Below, piece by piece: positions 1-6,173 of a stretch of DNA of 10,819 bases. Source of the DNA: Christensenella sp. UBA4263 (GTDB lineage: Bacteria; Bacillota; Clostridia; Christensenellales; Aristaeellaceae); the NCBI GenBank assembly GCA_002395225.1, contig DGWH01000002.1, positions 1-10,819 of the forward strand. Reading direction: 5' to 3'. The position numbers and the translations under genes were made by a program. The notes beneath the pieces were generated by a model, which was given only the letters and a program-made list of their open reading frames with translations, was not told where the DNA came from and searched no databases. Position 1 is the first letter of the stretch; each line of letters begins with the position of its first letter.

Positions 1-62
1 CGCGGGATATGAATAGGGCCTGCCGTGACAGCGGCAGCAGGTGGTTATGCAGGAGATTTTTC

Positions 63-91
63 TTGACAAGTCAGACCGGTCCAGTTACAAT
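63..91 (+). promoter_or_regulatory. Promoter of the leuS leader (sigma-70/SigA type)
   Basis: A TTGACA -35 box at 63-68 is separated by 17 bases from a TACAAT -10 box at 86-91. This predicts a transcript starting near 98, just ahead of the T-box leader, so leuS has its own promoter. The preceding bases (1-62) contain no gene I can support. Confidence 0.85.
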
Positions 92-97
92 GGCGGT

Positions 98-381
98 GCT
101 GAAATTCCGGAGCGGTTACTGTTCCGGGACTGACATGCAGACAGATGAGATGCGATGACGGAAAGAAACGACATTGGGGCATATCAAGAGAGCTGCCGGG
201 CGGTGCGAGACAGCAGTGACCATGCCGGATTACTCACTCCTGAGCACTGAATGGAAAAGATTCAGCGGGTGGTTCCGTAAATGACCGGCCAGTTAAGGCT
301 GCTGAGGATTGCATCTGCAATCGAAGCAGGGTGGTACAGCGTTAATTACGCCCCTGTGCATTGCGCAGGGGTTGTTTTTTT
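98..381 (+). promoter_or_regulatory. T-box riboswitch, leucine-specific, controlling leuS
   Basis: T-box leaders bind a specific tRNA in the nascent mRNA. Uncharged tRNA stabilises an antiterminator and lets the synthetase gene be transcribed. The conserved T-box AGGGTGGTACAGCG is at 328-341; consensus has C where A338 stands. Its TGG (332-334) would pair with the tRNA CCA end, and T335 matches an A discriminator, as in tRNA-Leu. The likely specifier codon is CTC (leucine) at 233-235, in the usual context just before CTGAGC; a second CTC lies 4 bases on. An AGAGAGC motif near 187-193 fits the Stem I AG-bulge region. Hairpins at 245-264 (CTGAAT/ATTCAG) and 307-322 (GATTGCA/TGCAATC, stem III) complete the layout. 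CAGGG at 327-331 can pair with CCCTG at 352-356 as the antiterminator, which excludes the terminator hairpin. The 5' boundary is inferred from the promoter. Confidence 0.93.
351..381 (+). terminator. T-box-controlled intrinsic terminator (attenuator)
   Basis: The stem CCCCTGTGC (351-359) pairs with GCGCAGGGG (363-371) around an ATT loop, with one G-U pair, and is followed by TTG and seven T residues. Its left arm overlaps the partner strand of the antiterminator, so the two structures exclude each other. It ends 11 bases before the leuS start codon. Confidence 0.92.
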
Positions 382-392
382 ATGGAGGAAAT

Positions 393-2804
393 ATGAGCAA
401 GGTATACGATCCGGATATCATTGAAAGGAAATGGCAGAAAAACTGGGAGGAAGCGCACTGCTTTGAGGCAGAGAGCAGTCACGAAAAGCCGAAATTCTAC
501 GGACTCATTGAGTTCCCGTATCCCTCCGGACAGGGACTGCATGTCGGTCATCCGCGCAGCAATACGGCAATGGATATCATTGCCCGGAAACGCCGGATGG
601 AAGGATATAATGTTCTTTTCCCGATCGGCTGGGATGCATTTGGTCTGCCGACGGAAAACTACGCCATTAAGAATCATGTGCATCCGGCAGGGGTGACGGA
701 GAAAAACATCAACCATTTCCGTGAGCAGCTCAAACGGATCGGCTTCTCCTTTGACTGGTCCCGCGAGGTGAATACAACGGATCCCAAGTACTTCAGATGG
801 ACACAGTGGATTTTCCTGCAGTTGTATAAAAAGGGACTGGCCTATAAAATGGAAATGCCGGTCAACTGGTGTCCCAGCTGCAAGTGCGGACTGGCCAATG
901 AGGAAGTGGTCGCGGGAAAATGTGAGCGCTGCGGAACAGAGGTGGTGCGCCGGGTCAAGAGCCAGTGGATGCTGAAAATTACGGCCTATGCCCAGCAGCT
1001 CCTGGATGGACTGGACGATGTGGATTTCATTGAGAAAGTCAAGGTACAGCAGCGGAACTGGATCGGCCGCAGCGAGGGCGCCGAGGTGGACTTTGCCATT
1101 AAGGATTCGGATGTCAAGCTGCGCGTCTATACAACCCGTCCGGATACGCTTTTCGGTGCGACCTATATGGTTGTAGCCCCTGAGCATGCGGCGGTGGACC
1201 GCCTCCGTGACCGGATTGAAAACTGGGATGAGGTTGTGGCATACCGGGATGCGGCTGCAAAGAAGAGTGATTTTGAGCGGACTGAGCTGGTGAAAGAGAA
1301 AACCGGTGTGGAACTGCGCGGAATCAAGGCCATTGACCCGGTGAATGAAAAGGAAATTCCGGTCTTTGTGGCCGACTATGTCCTCTCAACCTATGGAACA
1401 GGCGCCATCATGGCCGTTCCGGCACATGATACCCGTGACTGGGAATTCGCCAAGAAGTTCAATCTGCCGATTATTGAAGTCGTTGCGGGCGGTGAGGATG
1501 TACAGAAAGAGGCCTTTACGGATGTGGCGACGGGAACGCTGGTCAATTCCGGCTTCCTCAACGGACTTTCCGTGCAGGAGGCAAAGAAGACCATTACGGA
1601 CTGGCTCACGGAACGCGGAATTGGCGAAAAGAAGGTCAATTTCAAGCTGAGAGACTGGGTCTTTTCCCGCCAGCGTTACTGGGGTGAACCGATTCCGCTG
1701 GTGAACTGCGAAAAATGCGGATGGGTTCCTGTTCCGGAAAATGAACTGCCGGTGCTGCTGCCCGAGGTGGACAACTACGAGCCGACCGATTCCGGCGAGA
1801 GCCCGCTCTCCAAGATGACGGACTGGGTGAATACGACCTGCCCCTGCTGCGGCGGTCCCGCCAAACGGGAAACGGATACAATGCCTCAGTGGGCCGGTTC
1901 CTCCTGGTATTTCCTGCGCTATGCAGATCCGCACAACGACAAGGCGCTGGCGGATTATGATGAGCTGAAGTACTGGATGCCGGTGGACTGGTACAACGGC
2001 GGTATGGAGCATACGACGCTGCATCTGCTGTATTCACGGTTCTGGAACCTGTTCCTGCATGACATCGGGGCGATTCCCAACCAGGAGGCGTACCAGAAGA
2101 GGACCAGCCATGGAATGATTCTGGGTGCTAACGGCGAGAAAATGAGCAAGTCCAGAGGAAACGTCATCAATCCGGATGAGACCATTGCGGAAATCGGTGC
2201 GGATGCCTTCAGAATGTACGAGATGTTTATGGGTGCATTTGATCAGGCGATTCCGTGGTCGACCGAGGGTGCACGGGGCTGCCGCCGCTTCCTCGAACGC
2301 GTCTGGCGTCTCATGGATATGGTAACGGAAACGGAGGAGATCCGTCATGAGGCCGAGGTGGCGACCAATGCCATGATCAAGAAGGTTTCCGAGGACTATG
2401 AGCGCATGAAGTTCAATACAGCGATTGCCGCGATGATGTCCTATGTGAACGAGATCTACGGCATCGGGAGCATTTCCCGCGGAGAACTGCGGATGCTGCT
2501 GCTGTGCCTGAATCCGGTTTCCCCGCATATCACCGAGGAAATGTGGGAAATGTGCGGATTTGGCGAGCCCATCTATCGGCAGAAATGGCCGGTATGGGAT
2601 GAGAACAAGCTGGTGGCCGATGAGGTGGAAATCGCCGTTCAGATCCGCGGAAAAGTACGCGGCAGGATCATGGTTCCCAATGGCCTGACCCGGGAGGACG
2701 GGGAGAAGCTGCTTCAGAATGAGAAGGTAAAGGCGCTGGTGGGCGGTGCCGAGGTCAAGAAGATTATCTTTGTTCCCGGACGTCTGCTGAATATTGTCTG
2801 CTGA
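393..2804 (+). CDS. leuS: Leucyl-tRNA synthetase (LeuRS)
   Basis: A cytoplasmic class Ia aminoacyl-tRNA synthetase that activates leucine with ATP and charges tRNA-Leu. The 803-residue length is normal for bacterial LeuRS. The HIGH signature is HVGH (50-53) and the KMSKS signature is at 583-587. A zinc ribbon is formed by C160, C163, C177 and C180; a second Cys set lies at C439/C442 and C483/C486. The CP1 editing domain spans roughly 225-420, with the threonine-rich TTRPDT (247-252) and GTGAIMAVPAHDTRD (335-349), so post-transfer proofreading should be intact. The C-terminal anticodon-binding and tail domains look complete. I chose ATG 393 because GGAGG lies at 384-388 and the protein begins with the family-typical MSKVYDP. 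The frame is open upstream to 309, but that part runs through the T-box terminator and is not coding. Expression should respond to uncharged tRNA-Leu. Confidence 0.98.
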   Translation: MSKVYDPDIIERKWQKNWEEAHCFEAESSHEKPKFYGLIEFPYPSGQGLHVGHPRSNTAMDIIARKRRMEGYNVLFPIGWDAFGLPTENYAIKNHVHPAGVTEKNINHFREQLKRIGFSFDWSREVNTTDPKYFRWTQWIFLQLYKKGLAYKMEMPVNWCPSCKCGLANEEVVAGKCERCGTEVVRRVKSQWMLKITAYAQQLLDGLDDVDFIEKVKVQQRNWIGRSEGAEVDFAIKDSDVKLRVYTTRPDTLFGATYMVVAPEHAAVDRLRDRIENWDEVVAYRDAAAKKSDFERTELVKEKTGVELRGIKAIDPVNEKEIPVFVADYVLSTYGTGAIMAVPAHDTRDWEFAKKFNLPIIEVVAGGEDVQKEAFTDVATGTLVNSGFLNGLSVQEAKKTITDWLTERGIGEKKVNFKLRDWVFSRQRYWGEPIPLVNCEKCGWVPVPENELPVLLPEVDNYEPTDSGESPLSKMTDWVNTTCPCCGGPAKRETDTMPQWAGSSWYFLRYADPHNDKALADYDELKYWMPVDWYNGGMEHTTLHLLYSRFWNLFLHDIGAIPNQEAYQKRTSHGMILGANGEKMSKSRGNVINPDETIAEIGADAFRMYEMFMGAFDQAIPWSTEGARGCRRFLERVWRLMDMVTETEEIRHEAEVATNAMIKKVSEDYERMKFNTAIAAMMSYVNEIYGIGSISRGELRMLLLCLNPVSPHITEEMWEMCGFGEPIYRQKWPVWDENKLVADEVEIAVQIRGKVRGRIMVPNGLTREDGEKLLQNEKVKALVGGAEVKKIIFVPGRLLNIVC

Positions 2805-2825
2805 TCATTGACCGGTGAAATTTTA

Positions 2826-2852
2826 TTAGCACTCAACGTCGTTGAGTGCTAA
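2826..2852 (+). promoter_or_regulatory. CIRCE operator (HrcA repressor site)
   Basis: This is an exact match to the CIRCE consensus TTAGCACTC-N9-GAGTGCTAA, with arms at 2826-2834 and 2844-2852. The spacer AACGTCGTT is also symmetric, so the whole 27 bases form one palindrome about the central T. CIRCE is bound by HrcA, which represses class I heat-shock genes in Bacillota. Here it lies immediately upstream of the htpG -35 box, so htpG is expected to belong to the HrcA regulon; in Bacillus subtilis htpG is not HrcA-controlled. Confidence 0.97.
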
Positions 2853-2859
2853 TTTGTTA

Positions 2860-2888
2860 TTGACAGAATGATGATGAGGCGATACAAT
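2860..2888 (+). promoter_or_regulatory. Promoter of htpG
   Basis: TTGACA (2860-2865), a 17-base spacer and TACAAT (2883-2888) match the vegetative consensus closely. CIRCE ends 7 bases upstream of the -35 box, so bound HrcA would block polymerase. Transcription should begin near 2895, about 190 bases before the htpG start codon. Confidence 0.88.
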
Positions 2889-2894
2889 ACACCC

Positions 2895-3082
2895 TGCATC
2901 TGCAAAAGGTCTTTCGTCAGGCGAATTTGTCAGGAATGATCAGCGGAAAAAGTGAGAATATCGAAAGACTGGATGACGATTCAGAGTTTGCCCGACACAA
3001 AGCGTCGGTTTGTCAGACTGGAGCACCGGAAAAGAAGCGGTGCCGCAAGAACAAATGAGGATGAACAGGGGAGGAAAATACG
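2895..3082 (+). other. Long structured 5' leader of htpG
   Basis: About 188 untranslated bases separate the predicted transcription start from the htpG ATG. They contain a long-range helix GTCTTTCG (2909-2916) with CGAAAGAC (2962-2969) and a local hairpin GCACCG (3023-3028) with CGGTGC (3038-3043). No short ORF with a good ribosome site and no known riboswitch motif was seen. The leader may stabilise the mRNA or act as a thermosensor, but nothing in the sequence proves this. The ribosome site AGGGGAGG (3067-3074) is outside both helices. Confidence 0.45.
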
Positions 3083-5050
3083 ATGGATGAAATTCGTGGC
3101 AGTGTATCGATTGATGCACAGAACATGATGCCGATAATTAAAAAGTGGCTGTATTCCGATAAGGATATCTTTATTCGTGAGGTCGTATCCAATGGCTGTG
3201 ATGCCATCACCAAACTCAGAATGGTGGATGCCGAGGCAGCAAAAGAGGGCGCAATCCGTGTTGAGGTCGATAAGGACAAGCGGGAACTGCGTTTTTATGA
3301 TAACGGTATCGGAATGACGGAGGATGAGGTCAAGACCAACATCAATCAGGTCGCCTTTTCCGGTGCAAAGTCATTCCTCGAGGAGTATTCCAAGTCCGAG
3401 AAACAGGAGGATTCCGGAATTATCGGTCATTTCGGTCTCGGATTCTACTCCGTCTTTATGGTCTCTGATAAGGTGACCATTGAAACGCGTTCTTTCCGTG
3501 AGGGTGCGGAACCCGTGCGCTGGGAGAGCGAGGACGGAATGAACTTTACCATGTCCCGCGGCTCAAGAGAGGAACGCGGAACGACCATCATTCTGCACAT
3601 CACGGAAGCCGAGAGTGAATTCCTGGATCAGTGGCGTGTCCGTGAGGTCCTGAACCGGTACTGCTCCTTCATGATGGTTCCGATTTACCTGGTCAATATC
3701 AAGACAGAGGAAGAGCTCAAGCGCGAGGCGGAGGCAAAAGCGAAAGCGGATGCCGAGAAGGCAAAAGCCGCCGCCAAGGACGATGCCGTCGTCACGGACG
3801 GGGATGCCGTGAGCGAGGCTGAGGCAATTGAGGAGGAGAACGAGGAGCAGAAAAAGGCGGAGGAGAAGCCGATCAACAACCCGAATCCGCTGTATCTGAA
3901 GAACCCCTCTGAGTGTACGGATGAGGAATACAAGGAATTCTATCGCAGTACATTTATGGAGTATGAGGATCCGCTTTTCTGGATTCATCTGAATGTGGAT
4001 TATCCGTTCAAGATGAAGGGAATTCTGTACTTCCCGAAACTCAAGAATGACTTCGGCGGCATGGAAGGTCAGATCAAACTGTATTCCGGCCAGGTCTTCG
4101 TGGCCGACAACGTCAAAGAGGTCATCCCGGAGTTCCTGATGCTCCTCAAAGGCGTCATTGACTGTGCCGACTTCCCGCTGAACGTGTCCCGTTCCTTCCT
4201 GCAGAACGATGGATATGTGAAACGGATCAGCAATCACATTTCCAAGAAGGTGGCAGACCGTCTGACCGGCATGTTTAAGACGGAGCGGGAGAAGTATGAG
4301 GGCTTCTGGCCGGATATTCATCCGTTCATCAAGTACGGCGTCATCAAGGATGAGAAGTTTGCGGAACGGATGAACGAGTGCCTGCTGTTCAAGACGACGG
4401 ACGGCAAGATGCTGACGCTCAAGGAATACAAAGAGCGCAACAACGAGAAGCTGCCGGACAAGATGGTCTATACGGCTGATCCGGCCCGTCAGGATGCGGC
4501 CATCCGCCTGTTCACGGAGCGCGGAATTGATGTGGTTGTGCTGGATCATCCGATTGATCTGAACTTCATTTCCTATATGGAGTACAGAAGCACCGGCGAT
4601 GACAAGATGACCTTCCGCCGTGTGGACTCTGAAGTGGATTCTCTGGTTGACAAGGAAGAACAGGAAAACAAAATCGACACGGAAAAGATGACGGCACTGG
4701 TGAAAGAGGCCCTTGGCAAGGATGATGCCAAAGTCGAAGTGAAGCCTCTTGCCAATACGGATGTCCCCGTGATGCTGATTGAGGATGAGCAGATGCGCCG
4801 GTTCAGTGACATGAGCCGCATGTATGGTGAGCGTCAGTTTGCCATGCCCTCCAGCTATAATGTCATTCTGAACAGCCGGAATGAGACCATTGCCCATCTG
4901 TCCGAGCGGGAGAAGGATGAGCGGAGCGTGCTGCTGATGAAACAGCTGTACGATCTGGCTGCACTCTCCAACAAGCCGCTGGATGCCGAGCAGATGACCG
5001 CCTTTATCCGCCGTTCAATGGAAATTGTGGATATGGCTTCCAAAGGCTGA
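3083..5050 (+). CDS. htpG: Molecular chaperone HtpG (bacterial Hsp90) with a charged linker
   Basis: A cytosolic dimeric ATP-dependent chaperone. The N-terminal GHKL ATPase domain covers about 1-205: catalytic E33 and ATP-binding N37 lie in REVVSNGCDAITKLR, DNGIGM is at 73-78, and the glycine-rich lid GIIGHFGLGFYS begins at 112. The middle domain starts near 264 and carries the conserved NVSRSFLQND, whose R370 corresponds to the ATP-contacting arginine of the family. The C-terminal dimerisation domain runs to 655 and ends without the MEEVD tail of cytosolic eukaryotic Hsp90. A Lys/Glu/Ala-rich segment of about 54 residues (209-262) joins the first two domains. E. coli HtpG (about 624 residues) has only a short linker there, which accounts for the extra length. 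ATG 3083 is preceded by AGGGGAGG 8 bases away. HrcA control is expected from CIRCE. The gene is monocistronic, ending before a strong terminator. Confidence 0.97.
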   Translation: MDEIRGSVSIDAQNMMPIIKKWLYSDKDIFIREVVSNGCDAITKLRMVDAEAAKEGAIRVEVDKDKRELRFYDNGIGMTEDEVKTNINQVAFSGAKSFLEEYSKSEKQEDSGIIGHFGLGFYSVFMVSDKVTIETRSFREGAEPVRWESEDGMNFTMSRGSREERGTTIILHITEAESEFLDQWRVREVLNRYCSFMMVPIYLVNIKTEEELKREAEAKAKADAEKAKAAAKDDAVVTDGDAVSEAEAIEEENEEQKKAEEKPINNPNPLYLKNPSECTDEEYKEFYRSTFMEYEDPLFWIHLNVDYPFKMKGILYFPKLKNDFGGMEGQIKLYSGQVFVADNVKEVIPEFLMLLKGVIDCADFPLNVSRSFLQNDGYVKRISNHISKKVADRLTGMFKTEREKYEGFWPDIHPFIKYGVIKDEKFAERMNECLLFKTTDGKMLTLKEYKERNNEKLPDKMVYTADPARQDAAIRLFTERGIDVVVLDHPIDLNFISYMEYRSTGDDKMTFRRVDSEVDSLVDKEEQENKIDTEKMTALVKEALGKDDAKVEVKPLANTDVPVMLIEDEQMRRFSDMSRMYGERQFAMPSSYNVILNSRNETIAHLSEREKDERSVLLMKQLYDLAALSNKPLDAEQMTAFIRRSMEIVDMASKG

Positions 5051-5053
5051 TAA

Positions 5054-5097
5054 AACCGTATCGGGATTTCCCGCCTCTCCGGGAAATCGGGGCGGTT
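5054..5097 (+). repeat. Inverted repeat directly after htpG
   Basis: GATTTCCCG (5065-5073) pairs perfectly with CGGGAAATC (5080-5088) around CCTCTC, and AACCG/CGGTT (5054-5058 and 5093-5097) can close the base. No T-tract follows, so it is probably an mRNA 3'-end stabiliser or an ancillary hairpin, not a terminator. Confidence 0.5.
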
Positions 5098-5118
5098 CTC
5101 TCAACGTTGACAGACAAC

Positions 5119-5171
5119 TTCTCCACAGAAACTCATCTGCAGATGATTTTCTGTGGAGAACTCCTTTTTTT
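5119..5171 (+). terminator. Strong intrinsic terminator of htpG
   Basis: A perfect 13-bp stem TTCTCCACAGAAA (5119-5131) with TTTCTGTGGAGAA (5148-5160) is followed by CTCC and seven T residues. The loop contains the palindrome CATCTGCAGATG, which would extend the hairpin with an upper stem. This separates htpG from the tRNA region. Confidence 0.9.
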
Positions 5172-5214
5172 CTGCCGAGCAGCACTGCCCGAAAAATGAA
5201 AAATTTCCAGGTTA

Positions 5215-5243
5215 TTGACAGCAGGAAATCTGTGCATTATAAT
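5215..5243 (+). promoter_or_regulatory. Perfect-consensus promoter upstream of the tRNA-Ser region
   Basis: TTGACA (5215-5220), 17 bases and TATAAT (5238-5243) form an exact consensus promoter. It lies after the htpG terminator and about 320 bases before the intact tRNA. It most simply drives the tRNA precursor, or originally the truncated tRNA copy starting at 5390. An unannotated small RNA in 5250-5390 is an alternative. Confidence 0.85.
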
Positions 5244-5249
5244 GGCTCT

Positions 5250-5389
5250 GCCTGTGGAAAATGAATGAATCCGGGAAGAACAAGCGGCAGTGTTAAACTG
5301 TCGGGATGATCCGGAAACGTTTCCTGAAAAGGCAGAAACCTCCTGCTTTCTCAGATGAACGAGGTGAAAGCAGAGGGTGAGATACACAC
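5250..5389 (+). other. Transcribed non-coding stretch with hairpins
   Basis: No convincing ORF lies between the promoter and the tRNA copies. Structure is visible: the 12-base palindrome GGAAACGTTTCC near 5313-5324, and a hairpin whose CTGCTTTC (5343-5350) pairs with GAAAGCAG (5366-5373), flanked by CCTC/AGGG extensions. I recognise no SRP RNA, 6S RNA, tmRNA, RNase P or riboswitch signature. It may be a tRNA leader or a small RNA of unknown type. Confidence 0.35.
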
Positions 5390-5431
5390 GGAGGTGTATC
5401 GAAGTGGTCATAACGGCCCTGACTCGAAATC
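5390..5431 (+). pseudogene. Truncated tRNA-Ser copy (5' half only)
   Basis: These 42 bases match positions 1-42 of the intact tRNA-Ser(CGA) 181 bases downstream at 40 of 42 sites; the two differences are in the acceptor stem (GGAGGTG against GGAGCGG). A core of 36 bases (5396-5431 against 5577-5612) is identical. The copy includes the D arm and the anticodon loop, then diverges inside the 3' strand of the anticodon stem. What follows (TGCCGGCAAAACGG) only vaguely resembles the variable arm, and no matching acceptor strand or CCA is found, so it cannot fold as a tRNA. It is either a decayed tandem duplicate or a recombination scar. Confidence 0.85.
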
Positions 5432-5570
5432 GTGCCGGCAAAACGGAACCCCTCTTCTGAAATCCCTTTATTTATAAGGGCTTTCAGACCCCCAGGATCG
5501 AATTCCCGTAAAAGTTCTCTCCTAAAGTTCTCTCATTTTTCCAGAGTGCTTTTGAGGACCATATTTCTTT
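5432..5570 (+). other. Spacer between the tRNA copies, with a hairpin and a short repeat
   Basis: A hairpin CTGAAA-T-CCCTT / AAGGG-C-TTTCAG lies at about 5457-5487. A short direct repeat AAAGTTCTCTC occurs twice with a 4-base gap near 5511-5536. No coding sequence was found. An open frame of about 97 codons crosses this stretch but runs straight through the tRNA, so I reject it. Confidence 0.4.
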
Positions 5571-5659
5571 GGAGCGGTATCGAAGTGGTCATAACGGCCC
5601 TGACTCGAAATCAGGTGACGGGAAACTGTCCGTGGGTTCGAATCCCACCCGCTCCGCCA
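5571..5659 (+). tRNA. tRNA-Ser (anticodon CGA)
   Basis: An 89-base class II tRNA with acceptor stem GGAGCGG/CCGCTCC, discriminator G and an encoded CCA (5657-5659). The anticodon stem CCTGA/TCAGG holds the loop CTCGAAA, giving anticodon CGA for serine UCG codons. A long variable arm (GACGG-GAAA-CTGTC), typical of serine tRNAs, and a T arm GTGGG-TTCGAAT-CCCAC follow. G73 and the long variable arm are known SerRS identity elements. The gene sits at the boundary between housekeeping genes and the accessory region, a common integration point for mobile elements. Confidence 0.97.
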
Positions 5660-5662
5660 CCT

Positions 5663-5699
5663 AAGGACGCTGATATTGATACAATGTCAGTGTCCTTTT
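5663..5699 (+). terminator. Terminator of the tRNA-Ser transcript
   Basis: AAGGACGCTGATATT (5663-5677) pairs with AATGTCAGTGTCCTT (5683-5697) across 15 bp with two G-U pairs and a GATAC loop, ending in TTTT. It begins 4 bases after the CCA end. Confidence 0.87.
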
Positions 5700-5732
5700 A
5701 TGTGCTCGAAAATGCTCAGAAATAAAGGGTTT

Positions 5733-5787
5733 CCGGCCATTCGGCGCTTTCTTGTGGAAGTGCCGGATGACCGGATTTTAGTTTTTC
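5733..5787 (+). terminator. Second terminator-like hairpin after the tRNA
   Basis: A long stem of about 19 bp is formed by 5733-5751 and 5756-5774 (CCGG...TTTC with GGAA...CCGG), with several G-U pairs, one C-A mismatch and a TTGT loop. ATTTTAGTTTTTC follows. It may be a backup terminator or the terminator of a lost gene. Confidence 0.65.
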
Positions 5788-5800
5788 TTCGGTTGCTGTC

Positions 5801-5846
5801 CGTGTATTCTTACACGTTTCCCCGGGCTATCGTGTAAGAATACACG
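5801..5846. promoter_or_regulatory. Paired palindromes, candidate double operator
   Basis: CGTGTATTCTTACACG (5801-5816) and CGTGTAAGAATACACG (5831-5846) are exact reverse complements separated by 14 bases. Each 16-mer is itself an inverted repeat, CGTGTA-N4-TACACG. So there are two identical-type dyad sites with centres 30 bases apart, about three helical turns. This is the usual look of a cooperative binding site for a dimeric repressor. I do not recognise the regulator. No gene starts close by: the nearest downstream start is the ATPase gene about 390 bases away, so the target may have been lost. Confidence 0.6.
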
Positions 5847-5893
5847 AATCATTCTTTCATACTTGCTTTTGGCATTATAACCGCGTGAAAAGC

Positions 5894-6003
5894 GGACATG
5901 ATTCTATTTTGAAATGGACAACATTTGCAACATAATCGGACAAAATACGCATGAAATCAGGACAAAACTCGTATGAGCCCCGGAGAAAACAGCCACTTTT
6001 GTA
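5894..6003 (+). repeat. Five direct repeats with an exact 22-bp period
   Basis: GGACA occurs at 5894, 5916, 5938 and 5960, each step exactly 22 bases, and a degenerate GGAGAAAAC at 5982 continues the phase. Units 3 and 4 share GGACAAAA; the rest of each unit varies. Multiple phased repeats like these are described at the ends of IS21-family insertion sequences, where they are thought to bind transposase. No transposase gene is in the window, so this would be a solo end or scar. A cluster of regulator sites two helical turns apart is the main alternative. It is not a CRISPR, because repeats of 5-8 bases are too short. Confidence 0.6.
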
Positions 6004-6058
6004 AACGGATCGTTAACTCTATTATCCATCCGTCCCATAATTAAATCTGGTGTCAAAA

Positions 6059-6167
6059 AGACTCCTATTCCATACATATTGCAGAATATTCCTTTTCTGG
6101 AAAGAAAGGAGTCTATAAATAGTAATTTTTTACCACTTATATATCATATTTACAAATAATTCTGCAA
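6059..6167 (+). repeat. Two interleaved inverted repeats upstream of the ATPase operon
   Basis: AGACTCCT (6059-6066) pairs with AGGAGTCT (6107-6114), helped by TTCC/GGAA inside. TTGCAGAAT (6079-6087) lies in that loop and pairs with ATTCTGCAA (6159-6167) outside it. If transcribed this would be a pseudoknot-like topology. It ends 7 bases before the -35 box of the ATPase operon, so it could also be operator DNA or the scar of an inserted element. Confidence 0.45.
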
Positions 6168-6173
6168 ATATGG

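Noticed and set aside
20..37. Hairpin CTGCCG/CGGCAG near the left edge as a terminator
   Set aside because: The stem is only 6 bp and no T-tract directly follows; the small T run at 58-61 is too far away.
309..392. Upstream extension of leuS by 28 codons
   Set aside because: It runs through the T-box and terminator hairpin. The GGAGG at 384-388 and the family-typical MSKVYDP start place the true start at 393.
342..2528. Several long antisense frames across leuS
   Set aside because: They are all inside the intact leuS gene and show no family motif; high-GC shadow frames are expected.
3563..4897. 444-codon open frame antisense to htpG
   Set aside because: It lies wholly within htpG on the other strand, has no promoter or ribosome site that stands out, and its composition mirrors htpG codons. 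It is a shadow frame.
5025..5264. 79-codon frame after htpG
   Set aside because: It overlaps the htpG end, the terminator and the 5215 promoter, and has no ribosome site.
5250..5389. SRP RNA, 6S RNA or a known riboswitch
   Set aside because: None of the conserved SRP apical-loop sequences or riboswitch cores could be found. Only generic hairpins are present.
5432..5725. 97-codon open frame over the tRNA region
   Set aside because: It passes through tRNA-Ser and its terminator, so it cannot be a real protein gene.
5894..6003. CRISPR array
   Set aside because: Only 5-8 bases are conserved per 22-base unit. CRISPR repeats are longer and nearly identical, and no cas gene is present.
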